The notes: a model not told the origin generated them from the letters alone. DNA of 42,945 nucleotides from CG2-30-40-21 sp043806395 (GCA_043806395.1 JAZDHC010000039.1:1-42945); one strand, 5' to 3'; shown: positions 17,806-26,571, counted from the stretch's first letter. Numbers and translations: made by a program.

Positions 17806-17839
17806 AACTGTGCCTCCTAAAAATATGAAATATTCTCTC

Positions 17840-17867
17840 TCAATGATTATTGTATCATAATCATTGA
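17840..17867. promoter_or_regulatory. Operator-like palindrome over the TPR-gene promoter
   Basis: A perfect 11-bp inverted repeat, TCAATGATTAT with ATAATCATTGA, has a 6-bp spacer. It covers the -10 box and part of the spacer of the promoter at 17849-17877. Position and symmetry fit the binding site of a dimeric repressor; a hairpin in the mRNA leader is less likely because part lies upstream of the start site. Confidence 0.55.
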
Positions 17868-17877
17868 AAATTGTCAA
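17849..17877 (-). promoter_or_regulatory. Promoter of the TPR gene
   Basis: Perfect TTGACA (17872-17877), a 17-bp spacer and TACAAT (17849-17854) on the minus strand. The leader would be about 37 nt. It lies in the 102-bp gap after the aldolase gene. Confidence 0.8.
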
Positions 17878-17907
17878 CGATTTGTTTTGAATATGTCGGA
17901 AATTTTC

Positions 17908-19278
17908 TCATAATCCCATAGGATTATGCTTGTGAATAAACACTGGTTTTATGGTCTTTTTAACCATATCCATGGTATTGGTTACTCGTAATTTTTCAAA
18001 AATAATATCAAACTGTTCCTCAAATTTATTGCCAATACCTGCCCTTACCACTGCATGTAAATCCCACATCTTTTGCTTAAATGGTCCAAACCCTTTTTTT
18101 CTTACCTTATAAATAAACTGTTCTTCGCTTTGTCCCTCTTTTCTTTCCTCTTCAAAATTTTTATTAAGATATTCATAAATCTCATCCTTTAACCCGATTG
18201 GCAGCATTTCATAAATAATATTTTGAAACTGGGTTGCCAGATGTACCTCGGCAGTATTAGTATCAGGGAATTTATGGAAGGTATCAATTGGCAGGGTTGA
18301 TGCCCCGTGCTGGACTGCTCCTGCCAGCCCAAACTCCTCTATGGCTATGTGAGAAAGGCGGCTCAGGGTATCGAAGTCCAGCCTTACCTGTGCCAGCGTT
18401 CCGTCTGACAATGGAATGCCGCCATGAACTGTTCCTGTCTGGATACTTATCTTGCTTATTCCAGCCAACCCGCTTTCCAATTCCCCTTGCAGCCCTTTCA
18501 TGTATTCCCTTAATTCTACTTCAGTGCTGTTTGTTCCACCGATTTCTCCTATTTCTCCACCTATGGAGATGGTTATTCCTATAGGCTCTATCCCTCGAAT
18601 ATAGGAAAGAATTTCTGCTGTCAATCTGATATTATTCTCTTGTTGCTCTAAAACCGCCTGCTTATCCATGTCAACCATGGTGGACGCATCAATATCGATA
18701 TTGTAAAATCCAGCATCAACAGATTTTTTAATCAGTTGCTTAAGGGCTGATAACTCTTTTTGAGGGTCTTTTTTATACTTCTCCTGAGGGATCTGGAAGT
18801 GATCCCCTTGCAGAAATATTGGTCCCTGATACCCCTCTCGAATAGCAGCAGCAATGATTACTGTAGCGTATTCAGACGGAGATTGCAGGGTGTACTCTAT
18901 CTCTGAAGAGGCAATCTCAATGATAAATGCACCCGTATGATTCCGTTTTGCTGAACGGATTAATGCCCTGGCAACATCATAGGTCAAACCACGGATATTA
19001 ATTGCAGGAATGGTTTTATGTGGTATTTCTCCTTTGCCCTTTGCTTTGTACAGCTCGGAAATAGAGGCAGCATATACCCCAAGCTCAATCCCTGTCTCCC
19101 ATATAATCCATTCACACGCATTTTTGACATCCTGATCGTCATTAAAGACAGCACTATAGACTAAGGCATCGATTAATCTTTCCTGAAAGGTTATCCCTTC
19201 CAACATATCAACCCCATCTTTTCTAATCTTTACCCGACCAGACAATGCATTTTTTAGTTCTTGAACACTTTGATACAT
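17908..19278 (-). CDS. Class II fructose-bisphosphate aldolase family protein (long form)
   Basis: About 456 residues. Class II aldolases are zinc enzymes that cleave or join ketose bisphosphates. The expected metal and catalytic residues line up: D159-H160 in LQGDHFQ, the Glu pair in GGEIGEIGG (240-248), H285 in TGTVHGG and H324 in VQHGAS. The usual motifs GTSHG and LHGGS are altered, and the protein is longer than the common 280-360 residues, with an extra C-terminal region of about 100 residues. The substrate is therefore uncertain: fructose or tagatose bisphosphate, or another aldol donor. The ATG at 19278 is chosen because GAGGTG lies 6 nt upstream; the frame beyond it is repeat sequence. 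Confidence 0.8.
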   Translation of the reverse strand: MYQSVQELKNALSGRVKIRKDGVDMLEGITFQERLIDALVYSAVFNDDQDVKNACEWIIWETGIELGVYAASISELYKAKGKGEIPHKTIPAINIRGLTYDVARALIRSAKRNHTGAFIIEIASSEIEYTLQSPSEYATVIIAAAIREGYQGPIFLQGDHFQIPQEKYKKDPQKELSALKQLIKKSVDAGFYNIDIDASTMVDMDKQAVLEQQENNIRLTAEILSYIRGIEPIGITISIGGEIGEIGGTNSTEVELREYMKGLQGELESGLAGISKISIQTGTVHGGIPLSDGTLAQVRLDFDTLSRLSHIAIEEFGLAGAVQHGASTLPIDTFHKFPDTNTAEVHLATQFQNIIYEMLPIGLKDEIYEYLNKNFEEERKEGQSEEQFIYKVRKKGFGPFKQKMWDLHAVVRAGIGNKFEEQFDIIFEKLRVTNTMDMVKKTIKPVFIHKHNPMGL

Positions 19279-19334
19279 AATTATCACCTCATATTTTTTC
19301 GACCTGTGCAAGCGGAACACCAGAACACAGAGGT

Positions 19335-19471
19335 TGTCATTCCCGCGAAGGCGGGAATCCAGGGTTATCCCAAATCGTTGCACAAAATACGCTGTATTCC
19401 CTTTCTGTTTCTGGAGATCTTCTGGATTCCCACTGGAGTTTACCCTCGTGAAAACGGGGGTGGGAATGACA
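19335..19471. repeat. TGTCATTCCC-ended inverted repeat
   Basis: The left end is TGTCATTCCCGCGAAGG and the right end is GGTGGGAATGACA. Each end contains its own small palindrome (ATTCCCGC...GCGGGAAT on the left). It resembles the ATTCCC-type repeats known in several bacteria; related copies are at 29673-29786. Confidence 0.75.
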
Positions 19472-19515
19472 GCATTCGTGCTTGGTGAATTCCGATTGCA
19501 CAGGTGGTATTTTTT

Positions 19516-19590
19516 GCCACGAATTATACAAATTATACGAATAATAAAATCTTCCCCCTCCCTATTCGTGCTATTCGTGTAATTCGTGGC
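19516..19590. repeat. GCCACGAATTA inverted repeat
   Basis: Arms 19516-19543 and 19563-19590 match at 23 of 28 positions. The arms consist of degenerate repeats of ACGAAT with short spacers. Confidence 0.7.
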
Positions 19591-19617
19591 TAAAATTCTC
19601 CTCTTCTTTCATTTTAT

Positions 19618-19680
19618 TGTAGGGGCAGACCTATGTGTCTGCCCTCAAATACAGGGCGAACACATAGGTTCGCCCCTACG
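19618..19680. repeat. TGTAGGGGCAGAC inverted repeat overlapping the larC stop
   Basis: Arms 19618-19645 and 19653-19680 match at 23 of 28 positions. The larC stop codon (19676-19678) lies in the right arm. The left arm recurs without change, 28 of 28 bases, at 41203-41230 between the two radical SAM genes. Confidence 0.8.
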
Positions 19681-20821
19681 ATACCCTGATACATTCCCAA
19701 TACACTTCTTGTAAGGGTACATCTTGTTCTATAGCAATTCTGCGACATTCTTCATATTCAGGCATAACCCTTTTTTTGTCTTCAATGGTTGCTTCCTTTG
19801 CCGTTAATATGCCGTACCTTGTATTTAACTCTACTGATTGGCGAGGAAGTTTTTTTCGTGGCATTCGTTGTATTCGGATACCAATGGTGGTTGTTTGAGA
19901 GAAGATAAAGGAGATTAATCTGTCTACGGTTTCCTCCAGAGTAAGTACACTTAGGAGTATTCCCATCCTGTTTTTTTTCCCATGAATTGGGGTCAGGTAA
20001 ACATCTAAGGCTCCTTGCTTCATTATCCCTTCCATCAAATAATCGTATATCTCCGGGTTCATATCATCAATATTAGTGGAAAGCAGGGTAACAACATCCT
20101 CCTCATAAATATCTGTTGTCTCACCTATAAAAACGCGTAATATATTGGGAATGTTTGTCTCATGGCTTCCTGCCCCATAGCCGATCTTTTTCACTCTCAT
20201 TTTCGGCATGCAATCAACACCCGTTCCAAGGGTAGTAATAATAGCTGCACCCGTAGGGGTGGTTAATTCCTTATCTGCTCCAGGCGAAGAATATACAGGA
20301 AAGCCCTTTATCAATTCAGCGGTTGCTGGTGCTGGAACAGAGAGTATGCCATGTTCACAACAAACCTTTCCGCCACCCAGATTTAATGGGGATGAATAAA
20401 TCTTGTCTATTCCAAGATAATGCAGAGACAGGACACTGCCCACCACATCAACCAAAGTATCCTTATCCCCTAACTCATGAAAATGCACCTCGTGGGAATG
20501 GATACCATGGGCAAATGCCTCTGCCTGAACCAATCGGTCTATTATCTGGCAGGAGGTTGTTTTTATCCCTTCATCTAAGCTGCTCTTATTAATGATAGAA
20601 AACATTTCTGTCGGAGAAAGTCTTTTTGTATCCACAAGAACATGAGCACATAACCCCTTGAGTCCAGACATGGTAACACTTGTGGTTTCAAGAGAAAACT
20701 CTATCTCCATACTGGACAACTCTTGGGTTAACCATTTAATATCTACCCCGGCATCAAGCAATGCCCCCAAAATCATATCACCGCTTATACCGGCAAAACA
20801 ATCAAAATAAGCTATTTTCAA
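19676..20821 (-). CDS. larC: Nickel insertion protein LarC
   Basis: LarC inserts nickel into pyridinium-3,5-bisthiocarboxylic acid mononucleotide to make the nickel-pincer cofactor of lactate racemase and related enzymes. About 381 residues in one unbroken frame. The start begins KIAYFDCFAGISGDMILGAL, and a His-rich stretch follows (AHGIHSHEVHFHELGDKDT, about 112-130). The C-terminal half has LSTNIDDMNPEIYDYLMEG. In Lactobacillus larC is read through a frameshift; here none is needed. The start is TTG at 20821 with GGAG about 8 nt upstream. The open frame continues to 20998, but those codons are translated repeat DNA. The stop lies in the repeat at 19618-19680. larA, larB and larE are not in the window. 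Confidence 0.9.
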   Translation of the reverse strand: MKIAYFDCFAGISGDMILGALLDAGVDIKWLTQELSSMEIEFSLETTSVTMSGLKGLCAHVLVDTKRLSPTEMFSIINKSSLDEGIKTTSCQIIDRLVQAEAFAHGIHSHEVHFHELGDKDTLVDVVGSVLSLHYLGIDKIYSSPLNLGGGKVCCEHGILSVPAPATAELIKGFPVYSSPGADKELTTPTGAAIITTLGTGVDCMPKMRVKKIGYGAGSHETNIPNILRVFIGETTDIYEEDVVTLLSTNIDDMNPEIYDYLMEGIMKQGALDVYLTPIHGKKNRMGILLSVLTLEETVDRLISFIFSQTTTIGIRIQRMPRKKLPRQSVELNTRYGILTAKEATIEDKKRVMPEYEECRRIAIEQDVPLQEVYWECIRVS

Positions 20822-20840
20822 TTGTCTTCTCCTTTTGTAA

Positions 20841-20991
20841 TTATTCACCGCAGAGACACAGAGGCACAGAGAGGGAAATATGGGATGTGTCCCTGCATTT
20901 CCCCTGCATTTCCCTTGCATTTCCCTATCTGTGAAATCTGTGAAATCTGTGTAATCTGTGGATATATTCTTCTCTGTGCCTCTGTGGTAAA
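20841..20991. repeat. Degenerate CCGCAGAGAC element with inner tandem repeats
   Basis: The left arm, 20841-20873, starts TTATTCACCGCAGAGACAC; the right arm, 20969-20991, ends CCTCTGTGGTAAA. They match the ends of the GxxExxY cassette. Inside are three copies of an 11-bp unit (CTGCATTTCCC, 20893-20925) and four of a 9-bp unit (TCTGTGAAA type, 20928-20961). The element fills the sigma factor-larC spacer. Confidence 0.75.
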
Positions 20992-20994
20992 TTT

Positions 20995-21507
20995 TCACCC
21001 TTGAAGCCTTTTGACAAACTTACTGCTGATATTTTCCCGAATCTTCAATACCCTCACATGAGAAATACCCAATCTCTTGCCAATATCTCTCAGGGTATAC
21101 CCTTGAGTAAACAATTCAATCACATCTTTTTCCCTTCGAGTCAATTCCTTAGCCTTCATCTGTTGAATAAAAAGGGCATCATCTACCCGGACATCAAAGG
21201 ATGCGGCGTGGTCAGGGATAATATCCCCTATGGTAGTGCCGCTTTCGCCAAATGGTTCATCAAGGCTGATGAGATTTACCTTTTCTGTATATCGACGGAG
21301 ATAGTTTTTTAGATGGAAATAACAACTTCCTCGAATATAACCATCATTCTTATCCTCAAATTCCCCTTGTTTCCACCTTTCCCAGAGGTGATAAAGCATT
21401 TCCTGATAAAGATCATCCTGCCCAATAGCCCGGGATGGAATAACCACCTTGTTGGATAGCCGCTTAAGATATGGTGAAAATCTTTTGACTAATTCGCCAA
21501 ACTCCAT
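20995..21507 (-). CDS. Small sigma-70 family RNA polymerase sigma factor
   Basis: About 170 residues. Residues 1-85 look like sigma region 2, with DDLYQEMLYHLWERWKQGEF and an aromatic/basic stretch for promoter melting. Residues 120-165 are region 4, with LTRREKDVIELFTQGYT and the helix-turn-helix RDIGKRLGISHVRVLKI. The short length and lack of regions 1 and 3 suggest an alternative (ECF-like) factor. The first ATG of the frame (21576) lies upstream of the start of transcription predicted by the promoter at 21555-21583, so the ATG at 21507 is used. No anti-sigma gene is adjacent. larC follows after 173 bp of repeat. Confidence 0.82.
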   Translation of the reverse strand: MEFGELVKRFSPYLKRLSNKVVIPSRAIGQDDLYQEMLYHLWERWKQGEFEDKNDGYIRGSCYFHLKNYLRRYTEKVNLISLDEPFGESGTTIGDIIPDHAASFDVRVDDALFIQQMKAKELTRREKDVIELFTQGYTLRDIGKRLGISHVRVLKIRENISSKFVKRLQG

Positions 21508-21554
21508 TTTTTGATTATGCCCATCCTTTAGGGGGGGAAATATGTACCCATAAG

Positions 21555-21583
21555 AATATATCAGAAATTTGTACAAATGTCAA
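21555..21583 (-). promoter_or_regulatory. Promoter of the small sigma factor gene
   Basis: TTGACA (21578-21583), a 17-bp spacer and TATATT (21555-21560) on the minus strand. The boxes are of the housekeeping type. Confidence 0.75.
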
Positions 21584-21601
21584 CAAGATTTTAGAAAATA
21601 C

Positions 21602-21630
21602 TTGCTTTTTAATACAAGATATGCTACTAT
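21602..21630 (+). promoter_or_regulatory. Possible promoter of the HD-domain gene
   Basis: TTGCTT (21602-21607), a 17-bp spacer and TACTAT (21625-21630). It is weaker than the other promoters here. It is divergent from the sigma factor promoter, with 18 bp between the two -35 boxes. Confidence 0.45.
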
Positions 21631-21668
21631 GTAATTATTCAAATGCTTGCAAACAGGAGAAAAAAATA

Positions 21669-22343
21669 ATGCAAAAACTACAAGGTACGATTGAAGATAT
21701 TAAAAAACATCCCTTAACAAATGCTTACATAAAAGGATCAGATGAAAATCTTGATGTTCTTGGTTATACAGAGCATGGGATACGACATGCTACTATTGTT
21801 TCTCAAAATGCTGCTAAGATTATATCCAAATTGTGGTATGATTCAAGGCTTGTGGAGTTAGCAGAGATAGCTGGATACTTGCATGATATTGGAAATGTGG
21901 TTAATCGAAAGGGGCATAGTGTTTCAGGTGCCTTGCTTGCTGTGGAAATTCTCAAAGGTTTGAGATTTCCTGAAAATGAGATAGCCGCCATTATTCGGGC
22001 AATAGGCAACCATGATGAGGAAGAGGGTGGGGAGCCTGTAAGCAATCTTGCAGCAGCAGTTATTCTGGCAGATAAGGCTGATATTCATAGAAGTCGGGTC
22101 AGAAATTCCAATATGATTACCTTTGATATCCATGATCGGGTCAACTATGCTGCTACCTATTCCTCTGTTGATGCCGATGCTGACTCAAAGATAATCTTCT
22201 TGAATCTAACCATTGATACCCAGGTCTCTCAGATAATGGAGTATTTTGAAATATTCTTATCCAGAATGATGATTTGCCGCAAGGCAGCTGTGTTTTTGAA
22301 TTGTAAGTTTGAGATTTTAGTCAATGATATCAGGTTGTTGTAA
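21669..22343 (+). CDS. HD domain phosphohydrolase
   Basis: About 224 residues. HD proteins are metal-dependent phosphohydrolases acting on nucleotides or cyclic nucleotides. The set of ligands is visible: H36 and H40 in EHGIRH, H72-D73 in YLHDIGN, H83, H115-D116 in GNHDEE and D135 in LADKADIH. The first part of the core fits the single-domain HD class; the rest of the C-terminus (beta-rich, about 150-200) is not recognised. AGGAG lies 8 nt before the ATG at 21669; an ATG at 21621 is less likely because it has no ribosome-binding site and lies before the likely start of transcription. The substrate is unknown. Confidence 0.8.
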   Translation: MQKLQGTIEDIKKHPLTNAYIKGSDENLDVLGYTEHGIRHATIVSQNAAKIISKLWYDSRLVELAEIAGYLHDIGNVVNRKGHSVSGALLAVEILKGLRFPENEIAAIIRAIGNHDEEEGGEPVSNLAAAVILADKADIHRSRVRNSNMITFDIHDRVNYAATYSSVDADADSKIIFLNLTIDTQVSQIMEYFEIFLSRMMICRKAAVFLNCKFEILVNDIRLL

Positions 22344-22395
22344 CTATTCAGGTAGATAGGCTGTAGGGTAATGAAGCAGAAACACGGAATTGAGG
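22341..22395. repeat. Half of a family-A element
   Basis: The sequence from GTAACTATTCAGGTAGATAGGC to CAGAAACACGGAATT matches the left arm and centre of the elements at 12153 and 13815, but the right arm is missing. It lies between the convergent HD and Yip1-like genes, overlapping the HD stop codon. Confidence 0.65.
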
Positions 22396-22401
22396 TGCCC
22401 T

Positions 22402-23007
22402 TTACACTGTTACCCCAAGCACAATCATGAGTACAATCAATATTCCAGTGATAATTATAGAGGGTGAGCCAAAAACAAGGAGGGTCTTAAAGGTTGAGAT
22501 GCGGTGAACCTCACGGATAGATATGAATTGAAGTTCTATTACCCATATAAGGATAATGAGCTTAAACCCGAGATAGACAAAAAAGCTCAAGTCCCCGCAG
22601 GCTTGAGAAATCAATGCCATGGGAACGGTTAACATGCTTGGGCTAAGACTAAGCCCCAGAGCAGTTAACAGGACTGATGCCTTGCCTTGTCCATGAAGCC
22701 ATTCAGCAACAAGATGAAATATTGCCCCGGAGATAAACCATATTACTGCAATCCCAATCACACTTAATGCCAACCAAAAAGGGAGGAATGACTTGATGAT
22801 TGAATGGGAATTTGCTCCAATTAAGATAAAGTCAGAAATAGCAATGCTTACCCCTGAAAAGATGATAACTAAGGTGACATAAAAACTTGCCTCTGTACTT
22901 GATAGTCTTTGCATACACCTGACTGGATTGGTAAATAATTGATAAATTATTTCCAATCCTTGCATTCCCATCTCTTCTTCTGCTTTGCCCATTTCCACAT
23001 CATTCAT
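22402..23007 (-). CDS. Yip1-like integral membrane protein
   Basis: About 201 residues with five predicted membrane helices (near 41-63, 72-97, 110-137, 139-160, 173-198). An N-terminal cytoplasmic segment ends in IYQLFTNPVRCMQRL, the amphipathic helix typical of bacterial Yip1/YIF-like families ('...P...F..l'). The function of bacterial members is not known. The ATG is 3 nt after the sppA stop, so the two genes are translationally coupled and share the promoter at 24288-24316. Confidence 0.7.
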   Translation of the reverse strand: MNDVEMGKAEEEMGMQGLEIIYQLFTNPVRCMQRLSSTEASFYVTLVIIFSGVSIAISDFILIGANSHSIIKSFLPFWLALSVIGIAVIWFISGAIFHLVAEWLHGQGKASVLLTALGLSLSPSMLTVPMALISQACGDLSFFVYLGFKLIILIWVIELQFISIREVHRISTFKTLLVFGSPSIIITGILIVLMIVLGVTV

Positions 23008-23010
23008 ATT

Positions 23011-23955
23011 TTAAGGTCTCCACTGATATTCAAGGCAGGGTGATTTCAGGAATGAAGAGCCTTTGAAAAGGGCAGTTGGGTTAGAACCTTCTACTAAAGT
23101 TTTGAGCCATTGCAAAGGCTCTTCTTCTTCTATAATTACTGGTTCACCCTTAATCCCTGCTAATTTAGCAGTTATGGCTATAGTTTGCTGATAGTCTCCA
23201 ATCTCATCTATTAATCCAGCTTTTTTCGCCTGGCGACCAGTAAATATTCTACCATCAGCCAATTCTCTTAATCTATCCTCCGGCATATTTTGTCTTCCCA
23301 TTTTTACTGCTTGATAAAATTGCTGATAGGCATCATCAATGACCCCTTGAAGCAACATTCTTTCTTCTTCTGTCATTGGTCTTGACATGGAGCCAATATC
23401 CTTATGTTGACCACTTTTTATTACCCGAAAGTTTACCCCAACCTTTTCCAGAAGCCCTGATATCTCTGGCAGATGCATGATCACACCAATTGAACCAACC
23501 AGACTCCCTTCATCAGCTACTATCTTGTCTGCACTACTGGCAATATAATATCCCCCGGAGGCACAAATATCACCAATAGAGACAACTACCTTTTTGTGCT
23601 GTTTTTTTAATTCCTTTATCTGATTATAAATCTCCTGAGTAGCAGCTACTGTTCCACCAGGGCTGTTTATTCGCAAGATTACAGCCTTGACCAATGGATC
23701 GCGACTTAATGCTGCTAATTTTTTTACAATTCCATCTGCATCCTTAGCCGATGCTCCCCATGCATTCCCTGCTTGACTTTGAAATGAAATCTCCCCATAT
23801 ATTCGTACTACTGCAATCTTTTTTTGTGAGACAATGGCTGAAACAATCCCATTTTGTTTTTTTGTGCCATGAGAAAATACCATACATATTCCAATAATAA
23901 TGGCTACAAGGCAAAAAATAAGTATCCCGCCACCAATCAAGTTTTCTTTTTTCAT
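23011..23955 (-). CDS. sppA: Signal peptide peptidase SppA (short form)
   Basis: Membrane-anchored serine protease that degrades cleaved signal peptides; 314 residues, the short single-domain form. Residues 6-28 are an N-terminal membrane anchor. The catalytic pair fits S133 in CASGGYYIAS and K184 in SGQHKDIGS, about 51 residues apart as in Bacillus SppA. NSPGGTV (97-103) is also conserved. The ATG at 23955 is chosen because GGAGGAG lies 7 nt upstream. A TTG 24 nt further up, inside the heptamer array, is also in frame. The mRNA leader is almost wholly the array at 23971-24278. The Yip1-like gene follows directly. Confidence 0.92.
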   Translation of the reverse strand: MKKENLIGGGILIFCLVAIIIGICMVFSHGTKKQNGIVSAIVSQKKIAVVRIYGEISFQSQAGNAWGASAKDADGIVKKLAALSRDPLVKAVILRINSPGGTVAATQEIYNQIKELKKQHKKVVVSIGDICASGGYYIASSADKIVADEGSLVGSIGVIMHLPEISGLLEKVGVNFRVIKSGQHKDIGSMSRPMTEEERMLLQGVIDDAYQQFYQAVKMGRQNMPEDRLRELADGRIFTGRQAKKAGLIDEIGDYQQTIAITAKLAGIKGEPVIIEEEEPLQWLKTLVEGSNPTALFKGSSFLKSPCLEYQWRP

Positions 23956-23970
23956 TATCAGTCTCCTCCC

Positions 23971-24278
<308 letters not shown>

Positions 24279-24287
24279 AGCTCCCGT

Positions 24288-24316
24288 AGTATATCATCAA
24301 TAAGCAGGGATGTCAA
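24288..24316 (-). promoter_or_regulatory. Promoter of sppA
   Basis: Perfect TTGACA (24311-24316), a 17-bp spacer and TATACT (24288-24293) on the minus strand. The predicted start near 24281 is at the edge of the heptamer array, giving a leader of about 325 nt. Confidence 0.8.
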
Positions 24317-24407
24317 TAAAAAAATGATAATAGGGCAGAGGACAGGGGTTGTTAATATATAATTGTGTGCCTTTGTGTCCTTAATGATTAATAATGGAAA
24401 ATAAACC

Positions 24408-24436
24408 TTGCTTTTTTTCAAAAAAAGGTGTATATT
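24408..24436 (+). promoter_or_regulatory. Possible promoter of the TonB-dependent receptor gene
   Basis: TTGCTT (24408-24413), a 17-bp spacer and TATATT (24431-24436). The leader would be about 110 nt and holds a short hairpin (CTACTG with CAGTAG, 24486-24509). I see no known riboswitch. Confidence 0.5.
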
Positions 24437-24552
24437 ATTAATAAAGCATATCAATATCCATTCAGCAATAACGGCGAATTTATCCCTACTGCAAGATTTC
24501 TCACAGTAGTTTGAAATGACAGTTATCACTCTATTCTCAGGAGGTTCTAAGC

Positions 24553-26571
24553 ATGAAACAGCCATTGATTAAATTATTTTTTATTTCTTCCCTGATTCTT
24601 TATTCCCAGCCTGTCTTTTCTCAAGAGCCGTTGGAATTATTGCTCTTTAATGAGGATGAGTTGGTGGTGACTGCGGCAAAACGCGAGCAGAAGATTATTG
24701 AAGCACCCTGTGCCATTAAGGTTGTAACCAGAGGAGAGATTGAAGCATGGGGATATAGAAATCTTGAAGAGCTTCTCAGGGCACAGCATGAGGTTGATAT
24801 TGCCAATAATGGGGTTTTTACCATTGTCAGTCTGCGAGGCTGCGGCGGTACATCTGGAAGTGAAAGGGTATTGTTTTTATTGGATGGGAGACCATTGAAT
24901 GCTGTGATTCTTGGGAGTGTGGAGCCAAGGATGGTTGGGCTGGATAATGTTGAACGAATAGAGATCTTACAGGGACCAGGTTCAGCCATGTATGGTGCCA
25001 ATGCCTTTGGCGGGGTGATTAACATCATCACCCGCTCTGCAGATAAAAATGTTTTCGAGGTTACATCCTTGATGGGGATAAATAAAATGCTGGATACTAC
25101 CAAGTCTCAGGCAAAAGAAACCTTTGGCAATTCAAGATATTGTCAAGTATGCTATGGGAACAAAATAGAAGATAAGATGTCATTATTCTTAACTGCAAGT
25201 CAGATGGATGCAGATGGTGCTAAGGTTAATGCTGATATGAAAAATGATGTCATTACAACAAAAATTATGGTTCCAATCAAGGATTCTTCAAACCTTACAT
25301 TTTGTACAGGCATGTCTAAGGGGGAGTTAGTGCTTGCTGAATATATTGTGGATGATGGACAAAAGGTTGGAAGAGTCAGCATAAAGAATCAGTATGCAGA
25401 TGTGCTGTATAATGGTGTACTTAACCCAGTTTCTGATCTATCCATTCGGGCTTATAGCGGAATTACAAATATAAATTTCCAACTACCTACTATTCGTATA
25501 AAAACAATAGAATCTGCAACTATTACAATTATTCAAAAGATGGAATATCCATGCTATCCTGAATCAGTAAATGGTCTTGAGGTCCAACACAACTGGTTAA
25601 TAAATGAGCAAAACTTTTTTATCTGTGGACTTGACCTTTGCCGAGAGGTTGGGGAATTGCCAAGATATACCAGTAGTACTGTTACTACTGGTATAGCAAC
25701 AATAATTGTATACGATGACAGTATCAGCAGAAGGCATACCAGTAATAGAAGTGCCCTATATATTCAGGATGAGTTTAAGCCAGACAAGCAATTAACACTG
25801 ACCATGGGGGCACGGTATGATCAACACAGCATTTATGGCTCAATGGTAAGCCCAAGGTTGGGCATAGTTTATAATCTTAAAAATCATCCCACGGTTTTTA
25901 AGGCTTCTGTAGGCAAGGCATTCCGTCCGCCTGACTTTTCCGAGCTTTATAGTCAACAATATTTTCTTAGTGTTCTGGTTCAGCAACAACCAGATAATCC
26001 ATTAACACCAGAAGAGATAACCTCATACGAGGCAGCAATTTTTCATCAATTAAATGAAAAGACCATGGGCAGGATAGCCGTATTCAAGAACAAGATGAAA
26101 AATCTTATTGATTTTCCTTTCACTGAATTTGTAGGCTCAACAGCTATCAAGAGAGAGTATAAAAATCAGACATCATCTGAAACAAAGGGTGTAGAGGTAG
26201 GGCTGGAAAAGAGCTTGACGAATAATCTTTTTGCATCACTCTGTTATACACGATTGGATACCCCTGGCAAAGATACGGATATTCCTTATATCCCCAAAAG
26301 CAAGATTAGCTTGAAGCTGGATTATAATCCTGCTGATGGTCTGGCAATGGGCTTGAATGGAACAAGGGTGGGAGAAAGGCGTTCAATGGCACCCCCTGCT
26401 GTCCTGCCAATTTATTTTGTACTGAATTCTTATCTTAGATGGAATATGAGTGATACTGTATCTCTGTCTGTGATTGGACAAAACCTGCTCGATGAGGAAT
26501 ATGAAGAAGGTCCATATCCCATGACTACACGAAGGCAGACGGTGCAGGTAAGGGTGAGGTATGAAATGTGA
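24553..26571 (+). CDS. TonB-dependent outer-membrane receptor
   Basis: Ligand-gated outer-membrane channel driven by TonB, 672 residues. Residues 1-23 are a signal peptide ending PVFSQ. A TonB-box-like DELVVTAAK (about 35-43) is followed by the plug domain, with LFLLDGRPLN, ERIEILQGPGSAMYGANAFGGVINI (about 135-160). A 22-strand barrel follows, with the late motif KASVGKAFRPPDFSELY. The C-terminus ends VRVRYEM, not the usual aromatic residue. AGGAGG is 8 nt before the ATG. The substrate is unclear; the downstream binding protein and histidine kinase suggest uptake coupled to sensing. Vitamin B12, siderophores and other metal chelates are the usual ligands. Confidence 0.93.
   Translation: MKQPLIKLFFISSLILYSQPVFSQEPLELLLFNEDELVVTAAKREQKIIEAPCAIKVVTRGEIEAWGYRNLEELLRAQHEVDIANNGVFTIVSLRGCGGTSGSERVLFLLDGRPLNAVILGSVEPRMVGLDNVERIEILQGPGSAMYGANAFGGVINIITRSADKNVFEVTSLMGINKMLDTTKSQAKETFGNSRYCQVCYGNKIEDKMSLFLTASQMDADGAKVNADMKNDVITTKIMVPIKDSSNLTFCTGMSKGELVLAEYIVDDGQKVGRVSIKNQYADVLYNGVLNPVSDLSIRAYSGITNINFQLPTIRIKTIESATITIIQKMEYPCYPESVNGLEVQHNWLINEQNFFICGLDLCREVGELPRYTSSTVTTGIATIIVYDDSISRRHTSNRSALYIQDEFKPDKQLTLTMGARYDQHSIYGSMVSPRLGIVYNLKNHPTVFKASVGKAFRPPDFSELYSQQYFLSVLVQQQPDNPLTPEEITSYEAAIFHQLNEKTMGRIAVFKNKMKNLIDFPFTEFVGSTAIKREYKNQTSSETKGVEVGLEKSLTNNLFASLCYTRLDTPGKDTDIPYIPKSKISLKLDYNPADGLAMGLNGTRVGERRSMAPPAVLPIYFVLNSYLRWNMSDTVSLSVIGQNLLDEEYEEGPYPMTTRRQTVQVRVRYEM

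Larger units (their letters stand above)
19279..19675. other. Spacer of three palindromic repeats between aldolase and larC
   Basis: About 397 bp with no gene. It is almost fully occupied by three unrelated palindromic elements in tandem (19335-19471, 19516-19590 and 19618-19680, the last reaching into larC). Confidence 0.75.

Noticed and set aside
20822..20998. N-terminal extension of LarC
   Set aside because: The extra 59 codons are a translation of the CCGCAGAGAC-type repeat; the family start matches the TTG at 20821.
24437..24552. Riboswitch in the TonB receptor leader
   Set aside because: Only a 6-bp stem is visible; no cobalamin-box or other known riboswitch sequence could be recognised.
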